Shown piece by piece: positions 36,628 through 45,782 of a stretch of DNA of 64,000 nucleotides. Under the pieces are notes generated by a model. It was not told the origin of the DNA, did not search any database, and worked only from the letters and a program-made list of their open reading frames with translations. How positions within the stretch are numbered: the stretch's first letter is position 1; each line of letters opens with the position of its first letter. The stretch lies in contig CAWCVC010000017.1 in assembly GCA_963798805.1 (NCBI GenBank), forward strand, positions 1-64,000, given 5' to 3'. Made by a program: the position numbers and the translations under genes. The DNA is from CAVZCK01 sp963798805 (GTDB taxonomy: Bacteria > Pseudomonadota > Alphaproteobacteria > Rhizobiales > Rhodomicrobiaceae).

Positions 36628-37668
36628 ATGAGTTGGATGGCGCGGCTGCAAGAAATAGAAGCCCTGGAGGACGCCGAGCTGGCGCCCGATCTTGTCGGCG
36701 AGATGGAGGAGTCAGCGCGCCAGCGGGGCGGGCTGCCGCCGATCCGCTTCTCCACGCCTACCTTCAAGGAATATTCGTCCTCGGAGATCAGCGGCTGCAG
36801 CAAGAACTCCTTCCCCGCCTTCTCCGTCACCGGCGGCGCCTGCGCGCTCGATTGCGACCACTGCCAAGCCAAGATCCTCGAGCCGATGATCCCAGCGACC
36901 ACGCCGGACATGCTCGACCGGAAGGTGCGCGATCTCATCCTGCTGCAGAATCTGCAGGGTTTTCTGCTCTCCGGCGGCTCCAACCGGCGCAACGAGATCA
37001 AATATGAGCGCTACTATCCGGTCATCGAGCGGCTCAAACGCGATTTCCCTTATCTGCGCATCGCTATTCATTCCGCCCTGCTCGACGAGCCGCGCGCCAG
37101 GTCGATGGAAAGCGCCGGGGTCGACACGGCGATGATGGATGTGATCGGCTCGGCCGACACCATCCGCGAGGTCTATCATCTGGGCAGGCCGGTTGCGGAT
37201 TTCGAGGCGACGCTGGCGGCGCTGTGCGCGACGAGCATGGAGGTCGTGCCGCATATCGTCGTCGGCCTGCATTACGGGCGCATTCTGGGCGAACCCGTCG
37301 CGCTCGACATCTGCTCGCGCCACCGCATTCACGCGTTGGTGCTCGTGGTGATCATGCCGTTCTACGCCAAGCCCGGCACCTTCGCGACGCCGGCGACCGT
37401 GGATGTGGGGCGGGTCTTCCTGGATGCCAGACGCCGGCTATCCGATAAGCAGGTTCTGCTCGGCTGTGCGCGTCCGCCCGGCCTGCATAAGCGCGCAACC
37501 GACGCTTATGCAGTGATGGCCGGTCTCGACGGCATCGCCTTTCCCGCGGATGGAGCTGTCGCCGTTACGCGAGCGATCGGGCGGCCCTATGAGCAGCAGC
37601 ACGCCTGCTGCTCGATCAAGCTCGGCGGCTCTGCGGGGCCTCGCCTGAAAATGGCGTGCTCCTCATGA
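36628..37668 (+). CDS. lipS2: radical SAM lipoyl synthase subunit LipS2
   Basis: A 346-residue radical SAM protein. The SAM-cluster motif is Cys72-x3-Cys76-x2-Cys79 in GGACALDCDHCQAK, and GFLLSGGSNRRNEI provides the SAM-binding glycines. LipS1 and LipS2 together insert the two sulfur atoms into octanoyl-LbpA, replacing the single enzyme LipA; the pair is characteristic of sHdr-linked lipoate assembly. The C-terminal EQQHACCSIKLGG has two further cysteines that may bind an auxiliary cluster. It overlaps lipT by ATGA and opens the long plus-strand sulfur/lipoate locus. Confidence 0.85.
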   Translation: MSWMARLQEIEALEDAELAPDLVGEMEESARQRGGLPPIRFSTPTFKEYSSSEISGCSKNSFPAFSVTGGACALDCDHCQAKILEPMIPATTPDMLDRKVRDLILLQNLQGFLLSGGSNRRNEIKYERYYPVIERLKRDFPYLRIAIHSALLDEPRARSMESAGVDTAMMDVIGSADTIREVYHLGRPVADFEATLAALCATSMEVVPHIVVGLHYGRILGEPVALDICSRHRIHALVLVVIMPFYAKPGTFATPATVDVGRVFLDARRRLSDKQVLLGCARPPGLHKRATDAYAVMAGLDGIAFPADGAVAVTRAIGRPYEQQHACCSIKLGGSAGPRLKMACSS

Positions 37669-38783
37669 CCGGCCGATCGTCCGAGGTTGACATTCTGGTC
37701 GTTGGGCTTGGGCCGGCGGGCGCAACTGCTGCGGCTGCTGCGGCTAAGTCTGGCGCGCATGTGCTCGCTCTGGATCGCAAGCGCCGCGCTGGCCATCCGG
37801 TGCAATGCGCGGAATTCGTCCCGGCCATGGTGGGCGCCGCATTCGATAGGGGCCATTCGGCCGCCATGGATGCAAGCTGGCGTCAGCCTATCCGCTCAAT
37901 GGCGACGTTCATCGAGGGCGCTGGGCCGCATATCAATGAACATTTCCCCGGCCACATGATCGACCGGGCAGAGTTCGACGCATCCCTGGTCGAAGCAGCA
38001 CAGGCCTCGGGTGCGGAATGTCGTTTCGATACCGGCCTCGCCTCACTCGATGCTGACGGTACAGCACATTTTACCGATGGCTGCACGGTCAGGGCGCGGC
38101 TCATCATCGGCGCCGACGGTCCGCGCTCCCAGGTCAGCTGCGCTATCGGCCGCATCAACAAAGCGATTGCCGAGACGCGGCAGATCACCGTGTCATTGTG
38201 CGAGCCTCACACCGCAACGGATATTTTCCTCTCGCCCTCGCTGCCCGGCGGCTATGCATGGCTGTTTCCCAAGGGAAGCGAAGCCAATCTCGGCCTCGGT
38301 GTCGCGCCGCCATGGCGCGGCCGGCTGAAGCCGCAGCTTGAAACGCTACATCGCCAGCTCGTGGCGGAAGGCCGGGTCGGCAAAGAGATCATCCGATATA
38401 CGGGCGGGGCAATTCCGGTCGGCGGTATGGTCGATCCGAAGGGCTGGCTTGGCTCCACCCTGGTGCTGCTCGCCGGGGATGCCGCCGGTCTGGCAAACCC
38501 GGTGACCGGCGCAGGCATCAACGCGGCCGTGACATCCGGGCGGCTCGCGGGCGAGGCCGCGGCGGCGACGCTAAGCGGCAAAGCGGATGCCGTCTCGGAC
38601 TATGCGGAAGAACTCGAAGATCTCTACAAGGCGTCGCTGAACCGCGCGCTGGCGCGGCGCGAGCAGCTTCTGCAAACCTATGCGGAGAGCGGCGGGCCGA
38701 CGCACATGGATTTACAGCGGGGCTGGATCGCCTATCCTCAATATTGGGCGGAAACGGCAAGAAGAGAAGGCGCGGCACGATGA
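37665..38783 (+). CDS. lipT: FAD-dependent oxidoreductase of the geranylgeranyl reductase family, LipT
   Basis: A 372-residue flavoprotein with the N-terminal Rossmann motif VDILVVGLGPAGATAAAAAA. The family signature is GHPVQCAEFVP, and the second FAD motif LLAGDAAGLANPVTGAGINAA lies near residue 270. It belongs to the geranylgeranyl-reductase-like group that co-occurs with lipS1, lipS2 and sLpl(AB) in sHdr clusters and is called LipT there, proposed to deliver electrons for lipoate assembly. A role in isoprenoid reduction is unlikely here. Start ATG 37665 overlaps the lipS2 stop and its end overlaps lipS1, both ATGA. Confidence 0.82.
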   Translation: MTGRSSEVDILVVGLGPAGATAAAAAAKSGAHVLALDRKRRAGHPVQCAEFVPAMVGAAFDRGHSAAMDASWRQPIRSMATFIEGAGPHINEHFPGHMIDRAEFDASLVEAAQASGAECRFDTGLASLDADGTAHFTDGCTVRARLIIGADGPRSQVSCAIGRINKAIAETRQITVSLCEPHTATDIFLSPSLPGGYAWLFPKGSEANLGLGVAPPWRGRLKPQLETLHRQLVAEGRVGKEIIRYTGGAIPVGGMVDPKGWLGSTLVLLAGDAAGLANPVTGAGINAAVTSGRLAGEAAAATLSGKADAVSDYAEELEDLYKASLNRALARREQLLQTYAESGGPTHMDLQRGWIAYPQYWAETARREGAAR

Positions 38784-40081
38784 CTTGTCTGAAACGAGAA
38801 ACGGCGCTTCCTGGCCGCAGCGGCGCGGGCGGGCTTGATTACAACCCGTTCGGCGTGATGCAACCCCGCTTGCCGGGCGCCATCCCACAGGACGCCAGGA
38901 ACGGCGCTCGGGTCAAGACCGCGAACGTTCCGCCGGAGGGCGTCTATCTGCCCAACAACAATCGCCTCACGCCGCATATGCGCTCGCCAGACTATGTGCA
39001 GATGTCGACCGCCGCCGCCATCACCCTCGGCGTCATGCCCGGCAAGATGCACCGCTGCGGCTGCACGCGCTGCCTCAACCTGCTCCTGACCTACCCGGAA
39101 GGCTGCCGCGCCAATTGCGCCTATTGCGGGCTTGCGCGCCACCGCGAGGCCGACCGCGACTATGCCGACCGCAATTTCATCCGTGTCGACTGGCCCGCGG
39201 TGCCAATGGGGCAGATCATCGAAAAGGTGGCGAGCGACGGCGAGGCGACGCCCTTCCACCGCATGTGCATCTCGATGATCACCCATCCGCGCTCGGATGA
39301 GGACACGGTGACGGTGCTCAAAGCCTGGACCGAGCGCATCGATCCGGCGACAGTGCCGGTCTCGATCCTCTCCAATCCGACCACCATGACGGCGGAGGAT
39401 GTGCGCCGCTTGAGGGATCTCGGCGCTGACATTTTCACCGTCGCGCTCGATGCGGCAACGCCCGAAATCTTCGACCGCACCCGCGGCAAGGGCGTCTCCT
39501 CGCCGCATAGTTGGGCGAAATATTGGGAGATCCTCTCAGCCGCGCGCGACATTTTTGGTCCGCAGAAATTCGGCGCGCATATCATCGTCGGCATGGGCGA
39601 GACCGAGCATGACGTCTTGGTTCTCGTTCAAGAGCTGGTGGACATCGGCGGTCACAGTCACATGTTCTGCTTCTTCCCGGAACGGGGCTCGCTCATGGAC
39701 CACCTGCCGGCAACACCGCGCGACCAGTGGCGGCGGGTGCAGCTTGCGCGCTATCTGATCGATTATCGCGGCGTGCGGGTCGAGCAGATGCGCTTCGACG
39801 AGGCCGGGCGCGTCATCGACTTCGGCATTCCGGCGGCCGAGCTGGACCAGATCATCGACGAAGGGCTGGCCTTCAGGACCAGCGGCTGCCCCGGCAAGTT
39901 CCAGGACGACATCTCCGCTTGCGACCGCCCCTATGGCGACAGCCCGCCCTCCAATATTGCCAGCTATCCGTTCCAGCCCGCCGCTGCTGATCTGCGCAAG
40001 ATCCGCCACCAGCTCGGGCGTGAGAAGCCGGGCGAGGCCTATGTCGAAGGCGAGGAGCTCGAAGTCCCAGAAAGGCGGTGA
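38780..40081 (+). CDS. lipS1: radical SAM lipoyl synthase subunit LipS1
   Basis: A 433-residue radical SAM protein. The SAM cluster is bound by Cys109-x3-Cys113-x2-Cys116 in GCRANCAYCGLAR. A preceding cysteine group Cys93, Cys95, Cys98 (HRCGCTRCLN) is a candidate site for the auxiliary cluster that donates sulfur, as in LipA. SILSNPTTMTAEDVRRLRDLGAD and RTRGKGVSSPHSWAKYWEIL are further conserved parts. ATG 38780 overlaps the lipT stop; upstream in-frame codons lie inside lipT. It partners LipS2 and acts after the ligase encoded three bases downstream. Confidence 0.85.
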   Translation: MTCLKRETALPGRSGAGGLDYNPFGVMQPRLPGAIPQDARNGARVKTANVPPEGVYLPNNNRLTPHMRSPDYVQMSTAAAITLGVMPGKMHRCGCTRCLNLLLTYPEGCRANCAYCGLARHREADRDYADRNFIRVDWPAVPMGQIIEKVASDGEATPFHRMCISMITHPRSDEDTVTVLKAWTERIDPATVPVSILSNPTTMTAEDVRRLRDLGADIFTVALDAATPEIFDRTRGKGVSSPHSWAKYWEILSAARDIFGPQKFGAHIIVGMGETEHDVLVLVQELVDIGGHSHMFCFFPERGSLMDHLPATPRDQWRRVQLARYLIDYRGVRVEQMRFDEAGRVIDFGIPAAELDQIIDEGLAFRTSGCPGKFQDDISACDRPYGDSPPSNIASYPFQPAAADLRKIRHQLGREKPGEAYVEGEELEVPERR

Positions 40082-40084
40082 GCC

Positions 40085-41158
40085 ATGCGGGTTCCCTTCC
40101 GGGTCATCGACACGGGCGTGCGCGACGGGCGTTTGCAGATCGCCTATGACCAGGCGCTGATCGAGCTGCACAAGGCCGGTAGCGTTCCCGATACCGTGCG
40201 CTTCCTGCGCTTCGAGCCTTCCGCGCTGGTCGGCCGCCACCAGGCCGTGCGGCATGAGGTGAAGGTCGATTATTGCCGCGCCAATGGCATCGGCATCGTG
40301 CGGCGCATCACCGGCGGCGGCGCGATCTATCTCGATCCGAGCCAGGTCGGCTGGGAGCTGGTGCTATCGCGCAAGCGGCTGCCGATGCCCACCCTTGCCG
40401 ACTACACGAAAGCGATCTGCGAGGCGGCGGCGCATGGCCTTTCCTCGGCGTTCGGCATCGAGGCACGCTACCGGCCGCGCAACGATATCGAGGTCGGCGG
40501 CCGCAAGCTGTGCGGCACCGGCGGCTTTTTCGACGGCAACACGCTGATCTACCAGGGCACGGTTCTCATCGATGCCGATCCGGCGCGGATCATGTCCTGC
40601 CTCAACGTTGCCGAGGCCAAGCTGCAAAAGCGCGATCTCGACAAGGCGGAGCAGCGCATGACGACGCTGAAGGCGCTGCTTGGCAGCGCGCCGTCCGTTG
40701 CGGAGGTGCACGCCGCGATCCTGTCCGGTTTCGCCGAAAAACTGGGCATCGAACCTGTCGAGGCGATGCCCGGTGAGGAGGAAGAGATGCTTGCCGCAAA
40801 ACTCTTCGCCGAGGAGATCGGCACGGACGCGTTCGTCTATGAGATCGACGATCCGCGCGGGGCTGACGTGCTCGAAGCGAGCCTCACCGGTGCCGGCGGC
40901 ATGGTGACGGCCTATATTCGCACCGAAGGTGTGGGGGCGGCGCAGCGCATCGGCAGCGCCTTGCTGACCGGCGATTTTTTCGTCACGCCGCCGCGCATCA
41001 TCTATGATCTCGAAGCGGCGCTACGCGGCGTTCCGCTGGGGGAGGCAGGCGCAGCGGTCGAGGCGTTCTTTGCGCGCACCAAGCCCGATCTGCTGACGAT
41101 CGCGCCGTCCGATTTCAAGCGCGTGATCGAGGACGCTCTTAGCGAAGCGGCGGCATAA
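40085..41158 (+). CDS. slpl(AB): lipoate:protein ligase sLpl(AB)
   Basis: A 357-residue single-chain ligase with an LplA-like catalytic domain and a C-terminal LplB-like domain (from about residue 240). The lipoate-binding signature is Arg73-Arg-Ile-Thr-Gly-Gly-Gly-Ala and the catalytic lysine is Lys141 in VGGRKLCGTGGF. It attaches octanoate or lipoate to the lysine of LbpA. Its location between lipS1 and the sHdr genes is typical. It shares one base with the next gene (TAATG), so translation is coupled. Confidence 0.88.
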   Translation: MRVPFRVIDTGVRDGRLQIAYDQALIELHKAGSVPDTVRFLRFEPSALVGRHQAVRHEVKVDYCRANGIGIVRRITGGGAIYLDPSQVGWELVLSRKRLPMPTLADYTKAICEAAAHGLSSAFGIEARYRPRNDIEVGGRKLCGTGGFFDGNTLIYQGTVLIDADPARIMSCLNVAEAKLQKRDLDKAEQRMTTLKALLGSAPSVAEVHAAILSGFAEKLGIEPVEAMPGEEEEMLAAKLFAEEIGTDAFVYEIDDPRGADVLEASLTGAGGMVTAYIRTEGVGAAQRIGSALLTGDFFVTPPRIIYDLEAALRGVPLGEAGAAVEAFFARTKPDLLTIAPSDFKRVIEDALSEAAA

Positions 41159-41871
41159 TGGCCTATATGAAGCATGTCGCGGTGGTTCAGCACACCCATT
41201 CCGAATGGCTGGGCCACATCGAAGATCACCTTGAAGGGCGCGGCATCCGCTTCAGCTATTTCCGCCCCTTCGCCACTGGCGGCGGGCTGCCCGAAGTCGA
41301 GACGCTCGGCGACGGGCTGATTCTGCTCGGCGGCGGCCCCTGGGGCGCGGCGAGCAAGGAGCGGCTCCTGCCGACGCTCGATGCGGAAATCCGCCTCGCC
41401 CGCGCCTGCCTGATGCTCGGTAAGCCGATCATAGGCTTTGGGATCGGCAGCCAGATCCTGAGCCTCGGGGCTGATGGCAGCGCCTTCGAAGCGCCTCTCA
41501 CCTTCGAGATTGGTGAAGCGGTGCGCACGCGCGAAGGCGCCCTCGGCGGCTTCCTGCCGGAGCATTTCCCGAACGTCATCTATATGCGCGATCGCCCTGC
41601 CCCGCCCGACTATGCCGAGATCATCGCCAGGGATGCGCATGGCCGCGTCGCCGTCTTCCAGATTGGTGGCCGCGCCTTCGGCTTTACCGGTCATCCAGGG
41701 CTTCGGCGCGCCATGGTCGAGGATCTGATCATGGAGTTCGACGACAGCCCCGCCGATCCCGGTCCCGCGCTCGACGCGCTCACCCAATTCATCGGTCCGA
41801 TCGAGGACGCCTTGGTGCCGATCATGACCGGGCTCGTGCAGGCGACCGGCTGGATGCCGGTCATCGAATAA
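41158..41871 (+). CDS. class I glutamine amidotransferase-like protein lacking the catalytic cysteine
   Basis: A 237-residue protein with the class I glutamine amidotransferase fold (GLILLGGGPWGA, GKPIIGFGIGSQILSLG, FGFTGHPGLRRAM). In active enzymes the nucleophile is the cysteine of a GxCxGxQ elbow; here the elbow reads Gly93-Phe-Gly95-Ile-Gly-Ser-Gln99, so the cysteine is glycine. The usual histidine is kept (His179), but the glutamate two residues later is Gly181. It therefore cannot hydrolyse glutamine in the normal way. It is cotranslated with the lipoate ligase and precedes dsrE3C, implying a structural or binding role in LbpA maturation or sulfur transfer. Confidence 0.8.
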   Translation: MAYMKHVAVVQHTHSEWLGHIEDHLEGRGIRFSYFRPFATGGGLPEVETLGDGLILLGGGPWGAASKERLLPTLDAEIRLARACLMLGKPIIGFGIGSQILSLGADGSAFEAPLTFEIGEAVRTREGALGGFLPEHFPNVIYMRDRPAPPDYAEIIARDAHGRVAVFQIGGRAFGFTGHPGLRRAMVEDLIMEFDDSPADPGPALDALTQFIGPIEDALVPIMTGLVQATGWMPVIE

Positions 41872-41924
41872 GCAACGCGAGCGCCCCGCCCTGCGGCGTT
41901 TCGCAGCAAACCATGCCGATTACA

Positions 41925-41949
41925 TTCAAACATGCAGATATTTCTTGAA
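41925..41949. promoter_or_regulatory. candidate operator upstream of dsrE3C-shdr
   Basis: TTCAA (41925-41929) and TTGAA (41945-41949) form a dyad with AT-rich centre in the 170-base spacer before dsrE3C. The spacer is long enough for a promoter serving the sHdr genes separately from the lip genes. TTGAAG-N17-TAGGGT is a weak promoter candidate overlapping it. No regulator gene of the ArsR type is present in the window. Confidence 0.3.
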
Positions 41950-42041
41950 GACCGCTGCGTTGACCATTAGGGTAGTAAACTGAGAACCGAAAATCTGGCT
42001 GGCAGCGATCAAGCGCGCCTGCCGCGGGGAGAAATGCGCAA

Positions 42042-42419
42042 ATGGCGAAAAAACTGCTGATCGTGATGGCGAATACTGACCCGCGCAATGGCGAGGAACT
42101 CGGCGCGCCGTTCTTCCAGGCCTCCGTCGCGGCGGCGATGGATTACGAGGTCGAGGTGGTCTGCACCGCCACCTCCGGCCGTCTGATGAAGAAGGGCGAG
42201 GCGGAAAAGCTGGTGGTCAAGCCCGGCAGCCCGAAGACGGTTTACGATTTCATCAAGGACGCGCACGGCGCCGGCGTGAAGTTCCTGTGCTGCTCCCCCA
42301 ATCTCGATCTCTTCGACATGAAGGAGGAGAACCTCATCCCGGAATGCTCCGGCATTGTCGGCGGCGCCTATCTCATCGAAGAGGTGATGGAAAGCGACTG
42401 CAAGGTCCTGACCTACTGA
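42042..42419 (+). CDS. dsrE3C: DsrE3C sulfurtransferase
   Basis: A 125-residue DsrE-type carrier encoded directly before the sHdr genes, the standard location of DsrE3C. The neighbouring cysteines Cys83 and Cys84 in VKFLCCSPNLDLF match the active-site pair of this subgroup. IVMANTDPRNGEELGAPFFQA starts the fold. DsrE3C is thought to pass sulfur between TusA and the sHdr complex in the cytoplasm. The shdrC1 gene follows after 29 bases. Confidence 0.88.
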   Translation: MAKKLLIVMANTDPRNGEELGAPFFQASVAAAMDYEVEVVCTATSGRLMKKGEAEKLVVKPGSPKTVYDFIKDAHGAGVKFLCCSPNLDLFDMKEENLIPECSGIVGGAYLIEEVMESDCKVLTY

Positions 42420-42448
42420 AATTTCGCGAAAGGTGAGGAGCGCCAGCA

Positions 42449-43204
42449 ATGACTGAGGCCAGCGCCACCCGCGTCCAGGACTTTATCGGCGATCCGGTCA
42501 GCGATACGCCGGTTGTGCCGCGCGCCAAGCTCGAAGCCATCTTCGCCGATATTCAGGACGATCTGCGCTTCGATCACGAGCTGAATGGCTGCCTCAATTG
42601 CGGCATCTGCACCGCGACCTGCCCGGCCGCGCATTACTATGATTTCTCGCCCCGCGAGATCGTCCAGCTGCTTTGGACCGAGAATCTCGAAGGCATCTAT
42701 GACGCCATGCAGGAAAAGATCTGGTCCTGCGCCCAATGCTACACCTGCGCGGCGCGCTGTCCGTTTGGCAACTCGCCGGGCGGCCTGGTCATGCTGATGC
42801 GCGAGGTTGCGATCAAGCATCAAATGCAGTCGGCCAAGGACGTGCTGCGTCCCTTCAGCCGGGTGATGCTGAAGCTGATCTCGACCGGCAACCAGCTCGC
42901 TCCCGATATGATCAATCCGCAGCATTTCGCCGATTGGGGGCCGAACATTTCCAAGGTCGATGCGCCGCTCAAGCTGTTGCGCAAGGCCGTACCGATGGCG
43001 ACGCTCAACACCACGGAGACGGCCTGGGAGGTCAATCTCAAGACCTCGGTCGAGCTTTACACGATCTGGGAAATGACCGGCGTCCTCGATCAACTCGAAG
43101 GCATCGACGAGAATCTGTTCGATGTGATCACCGACATCATGGACGAAAAACGCGCGGACTGGAAAGACTTCCAGGACGAGCAGGAGGACGACGATGACGA
43201 ATGA
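42449..43204 (+). CDS. shdrC1: sHdrC1 iron-sulfur subunit
   Basis: A 251-residue ferredoxin-like subunit of the sulfur-oxidising heterodisulfide reductase-like complex. Two [4Fe-4S] motifs are complete: CLNCGICTATCP (residues ~48-59) and CAQCYTCAARCPFG (~92-105). It moves electrons between the HdrB-type catalytic subunit and the flavin of HdrA. The C-terminus is strongly acidic (QEDDDDE). It overlaps shdrB1 by 11 bases. Confidence 0.92.
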   Translation: MTEASATRVQDFIGDPVSDTPVVPRAKLEAIFADIQDDLRFDHELNGCLNCGICTATCPAAHYYDFSPREIVQLLWTENLEGIYDAMQEKIWSCAQCYTCAARCPFGNSPGGLVMLMREVAIKHQMQSAKDVLRPFSRVMLKLISTGNQLAPDMINPQHFADWGPNISKVDAPLKLLRKAVPMATLNTTETAWEVNLKTSVELYTIWEMTGVLDQLEGIDENLFDVITDIMDEKRADWKDFQDEQEDDDDE

Positions 43205-44576
43205 GCGCGTACCTCAAGATGGCGAACGTTTCACCGGTCATGGCTCCGAATGGAAGCCGGCCAACCTGTCCGCGGGCGAGGCCGCGATCGCGACCGCCTG
43301 GGTCGAACAGAAGATCGACCGTCGCTCGATGCTGACCAACAAGGATCGCGTCGAAGATGTGCGCGACGCGATGTGGCAGCTTGAGAAGGACGGCCAGATC
43401 AAGATTCACCGCATCACCGAGCAGCATGAGCCCGTCGAAGCGAAGACGCTCTACGGCTGGACCAAGCGCATACCCACCACACAGCTCTGGCATCACAAGA
43501 GCTGCGGCCAGTGCGGCAACATCCCCGGCTATCCGGTCTCGCTGCTCTGGCTGATGAACAAGATGGGCATCCGCTATCTGGACGAGACCGATCAGACCTC
43601 GTGCACGGCCTGGAACTATCACGGCTCGGGGATTGGCAATATCGAAAGCCTGGCCGCGGTCTTCCTGCGCAATTTCCACCAGGCCTATGTCGCCGCCAAG
43701 GCGCAAGGGCTGCCCGAGGGCTACTATTATCCGCTCGTTCATTGCGGCACCTCTTTCGGCAACTACAAGGAAGTGCGCGGCTATCTGATCCACTCCGCCC
43801 GCCTGCGCGAGAGCGTGACCAAGATCCTCGGCAAGCTCGGCCGCCTCGTCGACGGCAAGCTTTTGATACCCGAGGAGGTCGTGCACTACTCCGAGTGGGT
43901 GCATGTGATGCGCCACCGGATCAAGGAGCATCAGGTCATCGATGCCTCCGGCATCCGCACCACCATTCATCCGGCCTGCCACGTCTACAAGATGGTGCCG
44001 GAGGACGCGATCTATGACGACGATATTCTGGAGGGCAACCGCGTGGCGGTGTCGACCGGCGTCATGCAGGCGCTCGGCGCCAATGTGATCGATTACAAGA
44101 CCTGGTACGATTGCTGCGGCTTCGGCTTCCGCCACATCATCTCCGAGCGCGAGTTCACCCGCTCCTTCGCTATCGATCGCAAGATCAAGGTGGCTGTCGA
44201 GGAGGCGCAGTCGGACGTCATGATCGGCCACGATACGGGCTGCATCACCACGCTCGACAAGAACCAGTGGATCGGCAAGGCGGCCGGCAAGGGATACGAG
44301 CTTCCGGTGATGGCCGATTGTCAGTTCGCGGCGCTGGTTTGCGGGGCCGATCCCTATCGCATCGTGCAGACGCACTGGCACGCCAGCCCGATCGAGACGC
44401 TGCTCGAAAAGCTCGGCATCGACTGGCAGGCCAAGAAGGCGGAATTCGAGGACTATCTGAAGCAGATCCAGACCGGCGCGGCCGACCAGCTTTATGATCC
44501 GCGCCTGCGCATTACGTCGGGTCCCGGCTTCAAGCCGGTGAAGCGCGAGGTGGTGCCGCCTCCGCCGGCAGAGTGA
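43194..44576 (+). CDS. shdrB1: sHdrB1 catalytic-type subunit
   Basis: A 460-residue HdrB-type protein, the larger of two B subunits. Cysteine-rich (CCG-type) elements are visible: HKSCGQCGNIPG, HPACHVYK, YDCCGFGFRH and DTGCITTLD. The second element lacks the last CxxC, so one of the two CCG sites is incomplete, as expected for B1 rather than B2. In methanogens HdrB binds noncubane clusters that split heterodisulfides; in sHdr the complex is believed to oxidise protein-bound persulfide. ATG 43194 lies inside the end of shdrC1. Confidence 0.9.
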   Translation: MTNERVPQDGERFTGHGSEWKPANLSAGEAAIATAWVEQKIDRRSMLTNKDRVEDVRDAMWQLEKDGQIKIHRITEQHEPVEAKTLYGWTKRIPTTQLWHHKSCGQCGNIPGYPVSLLWLMNKMGIRYLDETDQTSCTAWNYHGSGIGNIESLAAVFLRNFHQAYVAAKAQGLPEGYYYPLVHCGTSFGNYKEVRGYLIHSARLRESVTKILGKLGRLVDGKLLIPEEVVHYSEWVHVMRHRIKEHQVIDASGIRTTIHPACHVYKMVPEDAIYDDDILEGNRVAVSTGVMQALGANVIDYKTWYDCCGFGFRHIISEREFTRSFAIDRKIKVAVEEAQSDVMIGHDTGCITTLDKNQWIGKAAGKGYELPVMADCQFAALVCGADPYRIVQTHWHASPIETLLEKLGIDWQAKKAEFEDYLKQIQTGAADQLYDPRLRITSGPGFKPVKREVVPPPPAE

Positions 44577-44726
44577 GCCGAAACAGAAATCCGGGCTCGC
44601 CGACCTCCCACAGGACCGAGCCCATTCTTTTCGGCTGAAACAAAGAAGATGACGGGGCGCGCAAACAGGCTGTCCTTGGATGGGCGGCAAGCAGCGCCCT
44701 TCCTTTAGACAGTGAGGAACGCGACC

Positions 44727-45782
44727 GTGACCAATCCCATTCTCATCGTCGGCGGCGGCCCGGCCGGTCTGGCCGCCGCGCATGCCCTATCGACTGTGGG
44801 ACAGCCGAGCGTGCTGGTCGAGAAGATGGACCGGCTAGGCGGCGCGCCGATCCTCTCCGGCTACGCCAAGCTCGTACCGTCGGGGCAATGGGCGAAGGAC
44901 GCGATCGGCGGCATGGTCCGGCGCGTTGAGACGGACCCGCTCGTCACGCGCAAGCTGAACACCCGCGTCGAGAAATTCCACGGCTCGCCCGGTGCTTTCC
45001 ACGCGCAGCTCAGCGACGGGACAAGCGTCGATTGCGGCTCGGCGATCCTCGCCACCGGCTTCACCCATTTCGACTCCATCAACAAGCCCGAATGGGGTTT
45101 TGGCACCTTTCCGGATGTGGTGACGACCACGCAGGTCGAGCAGATGTTCTCCTCCGGCAAGGGCGTTCGCTGTCCCTCCGACGGCCGCAAGCCGAAGCGC
45201 GTCGCCATCCTGCTCTGCGTCGGCAGCCGTGACCGGCAGATCGGCCGCGAATGGTGCTCGAAGATCTGCTGTACAGTGTCAGCGAATATTGCCATGGAGA
45301 TCCGCGAGGAGCTGCCCGACGCGCATGTCTACATCTATTACATGGACATTCGCACCTATGGGCTTCTTGAGACGGACTACTACTGGAAGAGCCAGGAAGA
45401 GTTCAAAGTCAAATACATCAAGGCGCGCATCGCCGAGGTGACCTCGGACGGCAAGCAGCTCATCGTCAAGGGCGAGGACACGCTGGTGAAGCGCCCGATC
45501 ACCATTCCCTTCGACATGGTCGTGCATGCGATCGGCATGGACCCGAACGTCGACAATATGACGCTGTCGGCCATTTTTGGCGTCGAGCTGCACCGGCATG
45601 GCTATATCAAGCGCGAGCCGGCCTACGGCACCATGGGCGAGACCAGCCGGCCCGGCGTGTTCGTCGCCGGCGCGGCGACCGGGCCGGAGACCATCGACAA
45701 CTCCATCGCCCAGGCCAATGCGGCGGCCATCGCTGCGCTCGCGGCCGCGCGTGGCGGCGTCATCCATCAGGCGGCGGAATGA
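44727..45782 (+). CDS. shdrA: sHdrA flavoprotein subunit
   Basis: A 351-residue FAD-binding core of the sHdr complex. The Rossmann motif is PILIVGGGPAGLAAAHAL and a second nucleotide region ends FVAGAATGPETIDNSIAQANAAA. The cluster-binding cysteines lie in CVGSRD and REWCSKICCTVSANIAMEI. It is much shorter than methanogen HdrA, consistent with bacterial sHdrA. GTG 44727 is preferred because GAGGA lies eight bases upstream; an in-frame GTG at 44712 would contain that ribosome-binding site. It overlaps shdrH by ATGA. Confidence 0.9.
   Translation: MTNPILIVGGGPAGLAAAHALSTVGQPSVLVEKMDRLGGAPILSGYAKLVPSGQWAKDAIGGMVRRVETDPLVTRKLNTRVEKFHGSPGAFHAQLSDGTSVDCGSAILATGFTHFDSINKPEWGFGTFPDVVTTTQVEQMFSSGKGVRCPSDGRKPKRVAILLCVGSRDRQIGREWCSKICCTVSANIAMEIREELPDAHVYIYYMDIRTYGLLETDYYWKSQEEFKVKYIKARIAEVTSDGKQLIVKGEDTLVKRPITIPFDMVVHAIGMDPNVDNMTLSAIFGVELHRHGYIKREPAYGTMGETSRPGVFVAGAATGPETIDNSIAQANAAAIAALAAARGGVIHQAAE

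Noticed and set aside
37665..38783. Geranylgeranyl reductase for bacteriochlorophyll or quinone side chains
   Set aside because: The gene is translationally coupled to lipS2 and lipS1 and has no photosynthesis neighbours; the LipT assignment explains it better.
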